Source: Hyphobacterium sp. CCMP332 (GTDB lineage: Bacteria > Pseudomonadota > Alphaproteobacteria > Caulobacterales > Maricaulaceae). Taken from it: 64,000 nucleotides of DNA. The translations under genes were made by a program, and so were the position numbers. The stretch covers positions 2,321,501 to 2,385,500 of the forward strand of contig NZ_CP058669.1 of assembly GCF_014323565.1 (NCBI RefSeq). Reading direction: 5' to 3'. Shown one piece after another: positions 53,233 to 62,270 of this stretch. Positions within the stretch are counted from its first letter, which is position 1. Every line of letters begins with the position of its first letter. A model generated the notes under the pieces. That model was given only the letters and a program-made list of their open reading frames with translations, had not been told where the DNA came from and did no database searches.

Positions 53233-53991
53233 ATGAGACTGGCAATTTCAATTCTGGCACTGGCTGTCTTGTCGGCCTGCTCTGCAAACTCGACGGATCA
53301 TATCACCCTGGCGGTGAACGATTCAGGCCGCCCGGAAGCCGACATGCAACGGGATGCCGGACGGCACCCGGCGGAAATGCTGACCTTTGCCGGCGTTCAA
53401 CCCGGCTGGCGTGTGGCCGATCTGGGTGCTGGCAGTGGCTATTATTCGCGCATCCTGTCCGGCGCTGTCGGCATGGACGGCGAAGTCATTTCCGAGAATA
53501 TGGACTGGATCGTCGAACGCTTTCCAAATGCGGACGCCGCCATTGCCGCACTCGAAGCAGAACGCGACAACGTCACGCGCCTTGTTTCACCCGTCCCGTC
53601 CATTCTGGATGATTATGAGAACGAGCTGGATGCGGCCTTCATGATGCTGATCTATCATGATCAGGCATGGGCACAGGAGGGCTTCGAGGCGCCGACCCGC
53701 GAAGACCGGATTGCCATGAACCAGTCCATTTTCAATGCCTTGCGTCCTGGCGGCGTTTATCTTGTTGTCGACCATCGCGCCGAAGATGGAACCGGTGATA
53801 GCGTCATTGGCGACTATCACCGCATCGACGAGGCCTTCGTTCGCGAAGAGATCGAGGCCGTAGGCTTCGAGCTGGCCGACGAATCCGACATTCTCTCCAA
53901 TCCGGACGATACGCGGACGATTTCCGTCTTCGACCCGTCCATTCGCGGCAATACGGATCGCTTTGTGCTTCTGTATCGCAAACCGCTTTGA
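53233..53991 (+). CDS. Predicted lipoprotein with methyltransferase fold
   Basis: This 252-residue protein has a clear lipoprotein signal (ILALAVLSAC, Cys ~16) followed by a class I methyltransferase-like domain with the motif WRVADLGAGSGYYSRIL and a later LRPGGVYLVVDHRA. It belongs to the exported COG4798-type group. SAM is not known to be present in the periplasm, so whether it is an enzyme there is open. GGGGGAAACTT precedes the ATG. It converges with the DUF3800 gene over a hairpin. Confidence 0.82.
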   Translation: MRLAISILALAVLSACSANSTDHITLAVNDSGRPEADMQRDAGRHPAEMLTFAGVQPGWRVADLGAGSGYYSRILSGAVGMDGEVISENMDWIVERFPNADAAIAALEAERDNVTRLVSPVPSILDDYENELDAAFMMLIYHDQAWAQEGFEAPTREDRIAMNQSIFNALRPGGVYLVVDHRAEDGTGDSVIGDYHRIDEAFVREEIEAVGFELADESDILSNPDDTRTISVFDPSIRGNTDRFVLLYRKPL

Positions 53992-54066
53992 TTGAGCCAT
54001 TGATTATGGTAAATTGGGTGTGCGAGCTGAGTTAGGCTGAAAGGTCAGACACGGTTAGGCAATGAT

Positions 54067-54100
54067 CGGGCGGCGCGTCGCTATGCGGATGTGCCGCCCG
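54067..54100. terminator. Bidirectional hairpin between convergent genes
   Basis: An 8-bp stem, CGGGCGGC paired with GCCGCCCG around an 18-nt loop, is followed by TTCTGT. It lies between the stops of the convergent lipoprotein and DUF3800 genes. Confidence 0.55.
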
Positions 54101-54125
54101 TTCTGTATGTGGGCCCCATTTACGA

Positions 54126-54896
54126 TCACACATTCTCGACAACAAACACACCATCCGCATTGACGCCCGGAGCCTTGACGATGGCCGGTTGCAGCGCTTT
54201 CAAGAAGCGCTCATCGCCCTTGTTGGCCTTGACCGCCATTGACGGTTTTTCTTTCTGGAAGACCGCATAGGCGCACAAATCGGCCGCCTGAATCAACAGG
54301 CTCCGCTTTGAATCCTGATGCTGGGGCAATTCAATAACGTGTTTGAGCGGCTTGTTGTGGATGCGTGTCTTTCTGCGCCACCAGCCATAGGTCTCCGTCA
54401 CGGGCCGTTCACGCCGCAAGGCCCGCACCAGCTTGTCGAGCTGCGCACTCTGGGTCCGGTCCGCAACGACAAAGCCCTGCGATCCCGCATTCCGCCCTCT
54501 TCCGCCGGCATTGGCCAGAAATCCGTCAAACTGACCCAGTTGGGCCGACCATCCGGCCCGGAACACATCGGTTTCCGGCGGCAGATTCTTCTTCCGGACC
54601 GCGCACAGGATAACGCGGACCGACTTGATATCGGCGATGCCTTTTAGCGCTGATTCGATCAACGCCACGCGCCGGGCCGAATCTCCGGGCCCTTTGCGCA
54701 TGATCGTCGAGCCGCGCAGCTCCTCACTGGCTTTCAGGCCATATTGCGCGCCGAGAGACTGGCGCAGTTCAATCATCGCCTGCTCGATCTCGGACCATTT
54801 TCCCGAGGGCGCAATCAGTCCGGCCAGCACGAAAGCCGGGCTTGATCCCGGTTCCCGGCCGGTATCCCCGGACTCATCGACATACATCAAATACAT
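54126..54896 (-). CDS. DUF3800 domain protein
   Basis: This 256-residue protein has the DUF3800 N-terminus YVDESGDTG and a later QAADLCAYAVFQKEK. These acidic residues resemble RNase H-like nuclease positions, and a nuclease role has been proposed for the family. DUF3800 genes are often near mobile or defence genes, though here the neighbours are ordinary host genes. The ATG at 54896 follows AGGGG; an upstream ATG at 54941 is less likely. Confidence 0.82.
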   Translation of the reverse strand: MYLMYVDESGDTGREPGSSPAFVLAGLIAPSGKWSEIEQAMIELRQSLGAQYGLKASEELRGSTIMRKGPGDSARRVALIESALKGIADIKSVRVILCAVRKKNLPPETDVFRAGWSAQLGQFDGFLANAGGRGRNAGSQGFVVADRTQSAQLDKLVRALRRERPVTETYGWWRRKTRIHNKPLKHVIELPQHQDSKRSLLIQAADLCAYAVFQKEKPSMAVKANKGDERFLKALQPAIVKAPGVNADGVFVVENV

Positions 54897-54991
54897 GTAG
54901 CGCCACCCCTCAGGCCACAGGTTATAGTTAACACGACTCAACGTGATGACGAAAGCTGGCTCGCCTCTCGCGGGAAGGTTAAGGTGGGATC

Positions 54992-56662
54992 ATGACAATC
55001 TGGACCTCTTTCAGGAACGGCACACGTCCGGCCCGCGCCTGGCTGAAGCGCCGCTGGGCACCGACAGCGGCGGTTGCTGCCGTCGTGGCCACAACGCTGG
55101 GCGTGATCACGGACATGGAAAGCCTTCTGAATGGCGGCGTCGCGCTTTCGCAAGCGGAAGCGGCGTCCCTGGCCCTGAGTGTGGCGTCACATCTGGAGGC
55201 CGCCTCCGTGGCCAGCGGCGGTGAAATCGATGGCAATACCGATCTGGAACGCACACTCAATACGCTCGCACGGTCCGGCGACCGCAATGTCGAGCGCGCT
55301 CTGACGGATTTGGACAACGGAAATACGGACGCCGCTTTTTCAGTGCTGGAAGACAGCGCACGCCAGCTGGAGCGGCGTCAGCCGCAGGTAGCCGCCGAGC
55401 GGTGGTTTGCGGTTGGCGTTCTGGCCGAGGCTGTCGTCCCCGAACGGGCAATGGCGGCCTATCAATCCTCCCTGACACTCGCCCCGGACAGCCCGAGGAC
55501 GCTGGACCGGCTGGGCGGTCTCTATCTGGACCAGGGGGATGACGAACAGGCCGAAGCCCTGCATCGCCGCGCCCTTGAAGCCGCGATTGAAGCAGATGAT
55601 GAGCCTGAACAGGCCCGGATACACTCCAGTCTCGGGTCTCTGGCCTGGATGCGCGGCGATTTTGACGACGCGGAAGAGTTTTACGACCGCGCGCTCGAGC
55701 TCGCCGACCTGAATGGCGACGTATTCCTGTCGGCGCGGCAATTGGGCAATCTCGGCCTGATTGCCATGGCGCGCGGTGAAACGGAAACGGCCGAAGCCTA
55801 TTATGACCGGGCCTACAATCTTATGGAGCAGAGCGGCGACACGACAGGCATGGCGCTGGCCCGCAATAATCTCGCCAATATCTATCGCCAGCGGGGTGAG
55901 CTGGACCGGGCGGAAGACATGTACCGGCTGACGCTGTCGGAACTCGAGACCGCCGGCCAACCGCCACTCGCTGCCATGACCATTGCCAGCCTCGGAATGG
56001 TCGCGGAATCACGCGGGGACTATCAGTCCGCCCGCCGCTTCTATGAACGCAGTCTCGAACGCGCCCGGGAGTATCAATATATCCGCGCCATAGAGCGGGC
56101 GGCGCGTAGCGCGGGCTGGATGGCCATGCAGCACGGTGATCTGGGTCAGGCCCGGCAATATGCCGATGAGGCGTTGGCGGCGGCCGAACGCATTCCGGAT
56201 CCCGCCAATCTGGCAGATGTCTTGATTCTCTCTGTGGGAATTGCAGCCTCGGCTGAGGACGATGCCTTGGCCCGCGCCCACGCGGCCCGCGTCTTCGAGA
56301 TCATTGATGCGCGCGGCGCGCCGCCGGACACCCGGGCCTTTATTCATGATGCTCTGGCGCTGTCGGCTTTTTTTGCCGAGGACTATACGCGCGCCGAGCA
56401 GCATGTCTCCGAAGCCAGGCGCTATTATCAGGAGGCGGGCGAAATCCCGGCAGTCGCGGAACAGGAATTGCGGCTGGCTACATTGGCGTTTCGGCGCGCC
56501 GAACGTGAAGAGGGCTGCAACTGGCTGGAGGCCGCCGAGGTCAATTACGGCCGCTCCGGGGTCATCTCCGAGGCCAATCGCATGCTGGACCGCCGCGAGG
56601 AAGAAGGGTGCCCGCCGCGGGAAATTGGCGGAAATGGCAATGTCGCCGACGCGCCTGGCTAG
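54992..56662 (+). CDS. Membrane-anchored TPR protein
   Basis: This 556-residue protein has a basic N-terminus, a weak transmembrane segment (AAVAAVVATTLGVITDM) and then about ten tetratricopeptide repeats from ~130 to ~480 (such as AMAAYQSSLTLAPDSPRTLDRLGGLYLDQGD). No catalytic domain is seen. It would be a scaffold for protein complexes, probably on the periplasmic face. The 3' end overlaps the convergent extensin-like gene by 4 bp. Confidence 0.82.
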   Translation: MTIWTSFRNGTRPARAWLKRRWAPTAAVAAVVATTLGVITDMESLLNGGVALSQAEAASLALSVASHLEAASVASGGEIDGNTDLERTLNTLARSGDRNVERALTDLDNGNTDAAFSVLEDSARQLERRQPQVAAERWFAVGVLAEAVVPERAMAAYQSSLTLAPDSPRTLDRLGGLYLDQGDDEQAEALHRRALEAAIEADDEPEQARIHSSLGSLAWMRGDFDDAEEFYDRALELADLNGDVFLSARQLGNLGLIAMARGETETAEAYYDRAYNLMEQSGDTTGMALARNNLANIYRQRGELDRAEDMYRLTLSELETAGQPPLAAMTIASLGMVAESRGDYQSARRFYERSLERAREYQYIRAIERAARSAGWMAMQHGDLGQARQYADEALAAAERIPDPANLADVLILSVGIAASAEDDALARAHAARVFEIIDARGAPPDTRAFIHDALALSAFFAEDYTRAEQHVSEARRYYQEAGEIPAVAEQELRLATLAFRRAEREEGCNWLEAAEVNYGRSGVISEANRMLDRREEEGCPPREIGGNGNVADAPG

Positions 56663-57438
56663 GAGCAAATCTCCCACGGTCCCATATCCATGTGGAAATG
56701 ATCCGCATGGGCGTCATTGTACTCCGGACCCAGCACGCCGGTGAAAATCTCGCAGGAACGGTCACGGACTTCCGTCAGAAAAGCGGCGTCCTCGCCGCCA
56801 TTATCCCAGCGATGCACGCCGATAACGCGGCCATCCGACAGGCGGAAACCGGAAATATCAATGGCATTGGCATTGGCATGCTGGGACCAGCGGCCCGCTT
56901 GCGCCGAGTTTTCCCGGCGGCAATTATACGTTCCGTAATGCAGGATTTCCGCGACCTCCGCATCAAGATGGCGCGCTGCTGCAGGTGCGACAATCTCGCG
57001 CTCCCAGATGTAGAGCGCCGCCGCCAGCGCGCAGGAAGCCACCGGCGGCTCCGGATTCGCATAGTCCAGATTTGAGGTGGAAATCTGGACACCGGCCTGC
57101 CAGCGGCATTCCGGCGTTGGAGAGCTCGGCTCGACTTCGGCATAGCTCATATTCGATCCATCCAGCGCGGCGATACAGGCTTGCGGGTCGTCGCGAAGGG
57201 CGCGGATTTGCTCAGAGGTAAACAGCCGGATGGGCTCTTCCAGATCGGCTTCACCCCAGGCGCTGGCACCATTCGGCATTTGTTCAATATAGAAAAACAC
57301 GCCCAGAATGCCCAGCAGCGCAAAGATCAGGATGAAGCCGCGCAGCGCGATCTGGACCGGCAGGCTGCTGCCGCCCCAGATGTCGGTCTTGCGCGGCGTT
57401 GTGGTCCGCCGCGAGGGAGTTTTCGGGTCATTAGACAT
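56659..57438 (-). CDS. Extensin-like C-terminal domain protein
   Basis: This 259-residue protein has one transmembrane helix (GFILIFALLGILGVFFYI) and an outer domain of the bacterial 'extensin-like' family (COG3921), related to M15/LAS peptidases. Motifs include the Cys-rich C-A-L-A-A-A-L-Y-I-W-E region, GTYNCRRE, SQHANANAIDISGF and HADHFHMDMG, with the His and Asp residues expected to bind zinc. It is a likely cell-wall peptide hydrolase. It is 11 bp upstream of the next gene's stop on the same strand. Confidence 0.87.
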   Translation of the reverse strand: MSNDPKTPSRRTTTPRKTDIWGGSSLPVQIALRGFILIFALLGILGVFFYIEQMPNGASAWGEADLEEPIRLFTSEQIRALRDDPQACIAALDGSNMSYAEVEPSSPTPECRWQAGVQISTSNLDYANPEPPVASCALAAALYIWEREIVAPAAARHLDAEVAEILHYGTYNCRRENSAQAGRWSQHANANAIDISGFRLSDGRVIGVHRWDNGGEDAAFLTEVRDRSCEIFTGVLGPEYNDAHADHFHMDMGPWEICS

Positions 57439-57449
57439 GTCAGCTACGT

Positions 57450-58307
57450 CTAAAGCGGAACTTTTGGGCCATTTTCAGGCACGACAATCGCGTAAATCAG
57501 GCTGTCGCGCACGCCGATATGGGTCGACCAATTGCCCTTGAGCCGGCCTTCATAGCTCAGACCCAGCCGCTCGATCAGCTTTATGGAGGCCTGATTGTCG
57601 GGATCCACATCCGCCCACACGCGCTGGAAACGGCGAACTGTCAGGGCGTGTTCCAGCATCTTCGAGGCCGCCTCAAAGGCGATGCCCTGCCCCTGCGCAT
57701 CCGACCGGAACATGAAGCCGATCTCGGCCTGATTATTGTCCTTGTCCATCAAAATGACCCAGCCAACGGCCTTGCCGGGTTCGGTTTTTCGTTCCACCGC
57801 CCAGCACTGGCACCCATCCCCATGGGCATTCCAGGCAAGGTAATCATAGACTTCAGCAACCGTCTGCATCGGCCCGCGCGACCAGTAGCGCATATTGGCC
57901 TCGTCCGAGACCGCCGGGAAAAGCGCTTCGGCATCGTCCTGACGGATGCCACGCAATACCAGCCGTTCGGTTTCATAGACGGGGACAGGATGGCCTGCTT
58001 CTCGTTCGGAGAGCTCGTCCGCGGTCAGCGTCAGAACCACTTCCGGAAAGCGCTCTTCGATGCAGTCCCGCATGGTTCCGAAACAGGGAAGGTCACCGAG
58101 GCCTTCATTTTCCCAGCACTTCTGCCGCAGTTCTTCTGACGGCCAGCGCGCATAGGACCAGAACAGCCCGTCAGCGCCTTCATGCAGACGCGCGCCATAG
58201 GAAGCACAGGTCTTGTGAATGGCTCTCGTCGCTTCCGTCCAGGCCTTGCGGAATGTGTCTTCCGTGCCCGGCGTCAGCTTCCAACGATAGAGAACAGCGG
58301 ACGACAT
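57450..58307 (-). CDS. Fusion of an ABM-like domain and a GNAT acetyltransferase
   Basis: This 285-residue protein has two parts. Residues ~1-100 resemble antibiotic-biosynthesis-monooxygenase-type ferredoxin-like domains (VLYRWKLTPGTEDTFRKAW, and GADGLFWSYARWPSEE). Residues ~110-285 form a RimJ/RimL-type GNAT domain (ETERLVLRGIRQDDAEALF, the acetyl-CoA loop at FMFRSDAQGQGIAFEA, then DPDNQASIKLIERLGLSYEG). The ATG overlaps the rlmN stop by one base (TGATG), so it is translated after rlmN. The substrate is unknown. Confidence 0.87.
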   Translation of the reverse strand: MSSAVLYRWKLTPGTEDTFRKAWTEATRAIHKTCASYGARLHEGADGLFWSYARWPSEELRQKCWENEGLGDLPCFGTMRDCIEERFPEVVLTLTADELSEREAGHPVPVYETERLVLRGIRQDDAEALFPAVSDEANMRYWSRGPMQTVAEVYDYLAWNAHGDGCQCWAVERKTEPGKAVGWVILMDKDNNQAEIGFMFRSDAQGQGIAFEAASKMLEHALTVRRFQRVWADVDPDNQASIKLIERLGLSYEGRLKGNWSTHIGVRDSLIYAIVVPENGPKVPL

Positions 58308-59464
58308 CAGCCTTTCCGCGCACTCGCACGCAGGCGCTCGCTTTCCGATTTCAGCTGCCCGCAAGCGGCAAAAATATCGCGGCCGCGCGGCGTGCGGATC
58401 GGCGAGGCATAGCCCGCCCGGTTCACGATCTCGGCAAAGGTCTCGATGGTTTCCCAGTTCGAGCACTCATACGGGCTGTCCGGCCAGGGGTTGAACGGGA
58501 TCAGATTGATCTTGGACGGCACGCCCTTCAGCAGATTGACCAGCGCCCGGGCCTCGGCGGGGCTGTCGTTCACGCCCTTCAGCATGACGTATTCAAACGT
58601 CACGCGATTGGAATTATTGAGTCCCGGATAGGCCTTGATGGCGTCCATCAGCTCGGCAATCGGGTATTTCTTGTTCAGCGGCACCAGTACGTCGCGCAAA
58701 TCGTCATTTGTCGCGTGCAGCGATATGGCCAGCATGGCGCGAGTGCGTGTCCCGAGCTCGGTAATTTTTGGCACGACACCGGAAGTGGAAACCGTCATCC
58801 GCCGCCGGCCAATGGCCATGCCGTCGCCATCGGACAGGATGTCGATGGAATCCGAAACTGCATCCAGATTATACAGCGGCTCGCCCATGCCCATGAAGAC
58901 GATATTGGTGATCTTGCGGTTTTCCGCCGAGGTCGGCCATTCTTCCAGGTCATCGCGGGCGATAATCACCTGTGCCGCAATCTCCTGGGCTGTCAGATTG
59001 CGGACCAGTTTCTGGGTACCGGTATGACAGAAGGTGCAATTGAGCGTGCAGCCCACCTGGCTGGAAACGCAGAGCGCGCCGGATTTGCCGACATCGGGAA
59101 TATAGACGGTTTCACACTCCACGCCCGGTGCGAGGCGGATCAGATATTTGCGTGTGCCATCGACCGAGACCAGCCGTTCAACAATTTCAGGCCGCGACAG
59201 CACATATTTTTCCGCCAGAACTGCACGTTGCTCCTTCGCAATATTGGTCATCGCCTCGAAATCGGTGACGCCGTGATGATGCACCCAGCGCCAGACCTGC
59301 TCGGCGCGCATTTTCGCCTTGCGATCCTCCACGCCCGCCGCCTTCATCGCCTCCAGCATCTGGGGACGCGTCAGCCCGGCGAGGGAGCGTGGACCTGCCA
59401 CCGGTTTCGCGGAGGGGTCGTATATGTTGAGTGCAGCCGCCATGGGAGCGCGGACATAATGCAT
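58307..59464 (-). CDS. rlmN: 23S rRNA/tRNA adenine-C2 methyltransferase RlmN
   Basis: This 385-residue radical-SAM enzyme methylates C2 of A2503 in 23S rRNA and A37 in some tRNAs. The cluster motif is [11 protein letters not shown] (CxxxCxxC). [10 protein letters not shown] is present, with the methyl-carrying Cys near the C-terminus (FAACGQL). The N-terminal accessory helix region [20 protein letters not shown] is typical. The start may be 59464 or 59443; neither has a clear ribosome site. Confidence 0.96.
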   Translation of the reverse strand: MHYVRAPMAAALNIYDPSAKPVAGPRSLAGLTRPQMLEAMKAAGVEDRKAKMRAEQVWRWVHHHGVTDFEAMTNIAKEQRAVLAEKYVLSRPEIVERLVSVDGTRKYLIRLAPGVECETVYIPDVGKSGALCVSSQVGCTLNCTFCHTGTQKLVRNLTAQEIAAQVIIARDDLEEWPTSAENRKITNIVFMGMGEPLYNLDAVSDSIDILSDGDGMAIGRRRMTVSTSGVVPKITELGTRTRAMLAISLHATNDDLRDVLVPLNKKYPIAELMDAIKAYPGLNNSNRVTFEYVMLKGVNDSPAEARALVNLLKGVPSKINLIPFNPWPDSPYECSNWETIETFAEIVNRAGYASPIRTPRGRDIFAACGQLKSESERLRASARKG

Positions 59465-59530
59465 ATTTGACGCAAAGGCGAGGGGGTGACCGATTGAAGC
59501 CTGCGGGCGTAGCGGTTATCGAATGGGGCC

Positions 59531-60280
59531 ATGAAACTGACGCTTTATCCGCTGTCGAAAGAAATGCCACAGGTGCGCCCGGCAGATCCGCGCCGGCAAT
59601 GGATGGACGACACGCCTGAAAGCTTTGCCTATCGCTGCCTGCCCTTGGCGCTGGCCAATCAGCATGGCTGGGAGGTGACAACACCGGCCGGATTTACCGC
59701 GACCTGGAATGGCGGAAACCTGCCATCCGATGTCTCGATCACATTTGATACGCCTCAAACAAAAAGCCTGTCGGGCGCGCCGCTTGCCAATTTCGGCTCC
59801 GGCGTTCTGACCTTCGAGCTTCACTTCCTTTTACGCACCCCGCCGGGCTGGAATATCTTCGTGACGGGCCCGATGAATGGCATCAAGCACGGTATTGCGC
59901 CCCTTTCGGGTGTGATCGAGACGGACTGGAGCCCTATTACTTTTACCATGAACTGGCGCTTCACCGCGCCCGACTGCCCCGTGCGGTTCGAGGCGGGCGA
60001 GGCTGTGGCGCACTTCTTCCCTGTAAGGCGGGATCTGTTCGAGAAGTTCGAGCCGGCGCTCGATCACCTCAATCGTGACCCGAAAACCTATGAGCAATTC
60101 ATGCGATGGCGTGACAGCCGGCAGGACTTTGCTAAACGCCTCGTTGAACTGGAGGCGAATGCGGTCGAGGAAAAATGGCAGAAAACCTATTATCGCGGCC
60201 TGCGGCCTGACGGTTCGGCCGGTGCAAAGGATCACAAGATCAAGCTGCGGGTGAAGCCCTTCAAAAAGCCATCCCGCTGA
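59531..60280 (+). CDS. DUF6065-like protein
   Basis: This 249-residue protein has FELHFLLRTPPGWNIFVTGP, GVIETDWSPITFTMNWRF and a C-terminal basic tail. The pattern fits a conserved alphaproteobacterial family (I believe DUF6065) of unknown function, possibly linked to 2OG/cupin-like beta folds. It has no signal peptide. Its stop abuts the convergent IalB-like gene with no gap. Confidence 0.7.
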   Translation: MKLTLYPLSKEMPQVRPADPRRQWMDDTPESFAYRCLPLALANQHGWEVTTPAGFTATWNGGNLPSDVSITFDTPQTKSLSGAPLANFGSGVLTFELHFLLRTPPGWNIFVTGPMNGIKHGIAPLSGVIETDWSPITFTMNWRFTAPDCPVRFEAGEAVAHFFPVRRDLFEKFEPALDHLNRDPKTYEQFMRWRDSRQDFAKRLVELEANAVEEKWQKTYYRGLRPDGSAGAKDHKIKLRVKPFKKPSR

Positions 60281-60778
60281 TCAGCAAAGCGCATCAACCC
60301 TTTGCAGGGCGGCCGTTACCCCGGTGAGCGAGAAGAGATAGGCGGTCGCCGTGCCGCGCTGGCTTGTGGCCTCGATGCGCATCTCCGCGCCGCGCCGCAT
60401 TTCGCGGATCAGATCGCCTTCATCATCGAGGTCCTCGAGAAATCCGTCTTGTCCGGCGGCAAACATCTGATACCGGCTGGAGCCGACACGCGCTCGCGGT
60501 GGCGTTTCCGGACGCAAGGTATAGCCGGAAACAAAGCGTGGCTGGTCTTCGGCGGCCCCATTGGCCCATGTCGATATCACAAAAAACACTTCGCCATGAT
60601 CGACATTGGTCGGTGTCATTTCAATGGGCCGGCTGGCGGCATAGCAGACCTGGCCGTTATCGGTATCAATGGTGAAAACAAGCCAGTCGCCATAGGCTCC
60701 GCGATTCTGCGCCTCCTGGGCCAGGCCAGGGCCCGTAAAAGCGGCGAACAGGGCAATCATCAGAAATCGAAAACGCAT
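60281..60778 (-). CDS. Invasion-associated locus B (IalB)-like exported protein
   Basis: This 165-residue protein has a signal peptide (FLMIALFAAFTGPGLA) and a single IalB-like domain starting with YGDWLVF, with two Cys (VCYAA and the terminal DALC) that may form a disulfide. The family was named from Bartonella but is common in free-living alphaproteobacteria, so no link to virulence is implied. It is divergent from the ECF sigma gene. Confidence 0.8.
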   Translation of the reverse strand: MRFRFLMIALFAAFTGPGLAQEAQNRGAYGDWLVFTIDTDNGQVCYAASRPIEMTPTNVDHGEVFFVISTWANGAAEDQPRFVSGYTLRPETPPRARVGSSRYQMFAAGQDGFLEDLDDEGDLIREMRRGAEMRIEATSQRGTATAYLFSLTGVTAALQRVDALC

Positions 60779-60912
60779 GGTGAAATTTGGCTCCGTTGTC
60801 GCAGACCGTCATACCATCCCTGCAATGCGGCGCTTTATGGGCAGTTAATGGCGAAACCACTTCCCGCTTCAGGTGCATATCTGTTAGGCAATTATGGCGC
60901 TGAGCAAAAGCG

Positions 60913-61512
60913 GTGAATGAAGGATTTCGCGTGCCAGACTCATCTAGACAGGATGCAAGCCTGCCCGGCCGGGATCAGCTGGACGCCTGGGTGGAGGCTT
61001 GCGCGAAATCAGATCGTTCGGCTTTTGCGGCCCTGTTCGAATTTTATGCGCCGCGCGTGAAGGGCTATCTGAAACGTCTGGCGACCGATGACGCCACGGC
61101 CGAGGAGCTCGCGCAGGAAGTGATGCTGACGGTCTGGCGCAAAGCGGGACAGTTTGATTCCCGGCAGGCCTCTGCGTCGACCTGGATTTTCCGGATCGCC
61201 CGGAACCGGCGGATTGATATGGCCCGAAAGGCAGCGCGGCCCGACCTTGATCAGGACGAGCCCTTGCTGCAGCCCGTTGCCGAGGAGCTGCCGGATAATG
61301 CCGCTCATGCGCGTGATCGCGAGGGGCGTGTGCGTGAGGCCTTGAAATTGCTTCCTGAAGACCAGGTTCGTCTTTTGCGTCTGGCATTTTTTGAGGGATT
61401 GTCGCATTCGGAAATCGCTGAACGCGAAGACGTCCCGCTCGGCACTGTGAAGTCCCGGATAAGGTTGGCATTTGACAAATTGCGAAGCCAGCTGAACCCG
61501 GGGGATATTTAA
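60913..61512 (+). CDS. ECF RNA polymerase sigma factor (RpoE/ChrR type)
   Basis: This 199-residue ECF sigma factor has region 2 (FAALFEFYAPRVKGYLKRL then ELAQEVMLTVWRKAGQFD) and region 4 (LLPEDQVRLLRLAFFEGLSHSEIAEREDVPLGTVKSRIRLAFDKLR). It sits 74 bp upstream of a ChrR-like gene, as in the RpoE-ChrR singlet-oxygen response. A GTG at 60931 with AAGGA 6 nt upstream is a good alternative start. The promoter it controls is not visible here. Confidence 0.95.
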   Translation: MNEGFRVPDSSRQDASLPGRDQLDAWVEACAKSDRSAFAALFEFYAPRVKGYLKRLATDDATAEELAQEVMLTVWRKAGQFDSRQASASTWIFRIARNRRIDMARKAARPDLDQDEPLLQPVAEELPDNAAHARDREGRVREALKLLPEDQVRLLRLAFFEGLSHSEIAEREDVPLGTVKSRIRLAFDKLRSQLNPGDI

Positions 61513-61586
61513 ATGCGTGTTTGCCCTTGACCCCCAGGTCAAGCGAGACATATCGAGAAATCCGAGACCGGATATAAAAGAAACCT

Positions 61587-62270
61587 ATGACGCTGATTTC
61601 TTTAGATGACGAATTGATCGCGGCGCGCGCGTCCGGGACGCTGAGCGCGCCCATGCGTTTGCTCGTCGATACCCATGCGGTTCTGAAAAATGATGTGGCC
61701 GAAGCCGCGTTCATGTCCGATGTGATGTCAGCGGCCTTCCTGGAAAGCCTGCCGGCCGAGTCGATGGCGGATAATGCGCTCGATATCGCACTTGCCGCGA
61801 TTGATGCGATCGAGGCTGGCGCGGGCGAGGCCGCCGGCACGCAATCCATTAGCCGCAAGGCCGCAGCGGAAGCAGCGGACTCCACATTCTTCGAATTGTT
61901 GAACCTGCCGGAACCTGTTCGCCAGCGCGCACTGGAAGCGGGCGCTCAATGGCGGTTCGCTGCGCCGGGCGTGCGCCGCATCGAGTTGATGCGTGAAGGC
62001 AATGCGACCGCAGAATTATTGCGGATCGAGCCGGGTCACGGCTCGCCGAGCCATACGCACGATGGCAAGGAATTCACGCTAGTCTTGGCCGGCGCTTTTG
62101 CCGATGGCATTGGCCGCTATGAAAAAGGCGATCTTTGCGCGGTGGGCGAGGAAACCACCCACCGGCCCATCGCGGAACAAGGCGAGATCTGTTTTGCGCT
62201 GGCCGTGACGGACGGATCTCTCAAATTCACAGGTGCGCTGGGCGCTGTGCAGCGCTTTCTGGGGCATTAG
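61587..62270 (+). CDS. ChrR-like cupin anti-sigma factor with altered zinc site
   Basis: This 227-residue protein has an N-terminal anti-sigma-like domain and a C-terminal cupin (HGSPSHTHDGKEFTLVLAGAFADG, then HRPIAEQGE), the ChrR arrangement. In classical ChrR the N-terminal zinc is held by two His and a Cys pair. Here the region reads VDTHAVLKNDVAEAA: one His remains, but both Cys and the early His are missing. It probably still binds the sigma factor of the preceding gene, but zinc use there is doubtful. It converges with the TrmH gene with a 4-bp overlap. Confidence 0.88.
   Translation: MTLISLDDELIAARASGTLSAPMRLLVDTHAVLKNDVAEAAFMSDVMSAAFLESLPAESMADNALDIALAAIDAIEAGAGEAAGTQSISRKAAAEAADSTFFELLNLPEPVRQRALEAGAQWRFAAPGVRRIELMREGNATAELLRIEPGHGSPSHTHDGKEFTLVLAGAFADGIGRYEKGDLCAVGEETTHRPIAEQGEICFALAVTDGSLKFTGALGAVQRFLGH

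Noticed and set aside
54126-54896. DUF3800 as part of a defence island
   Set aside because: Neighbours are ordinary host genes and no other defence gene is within reach.
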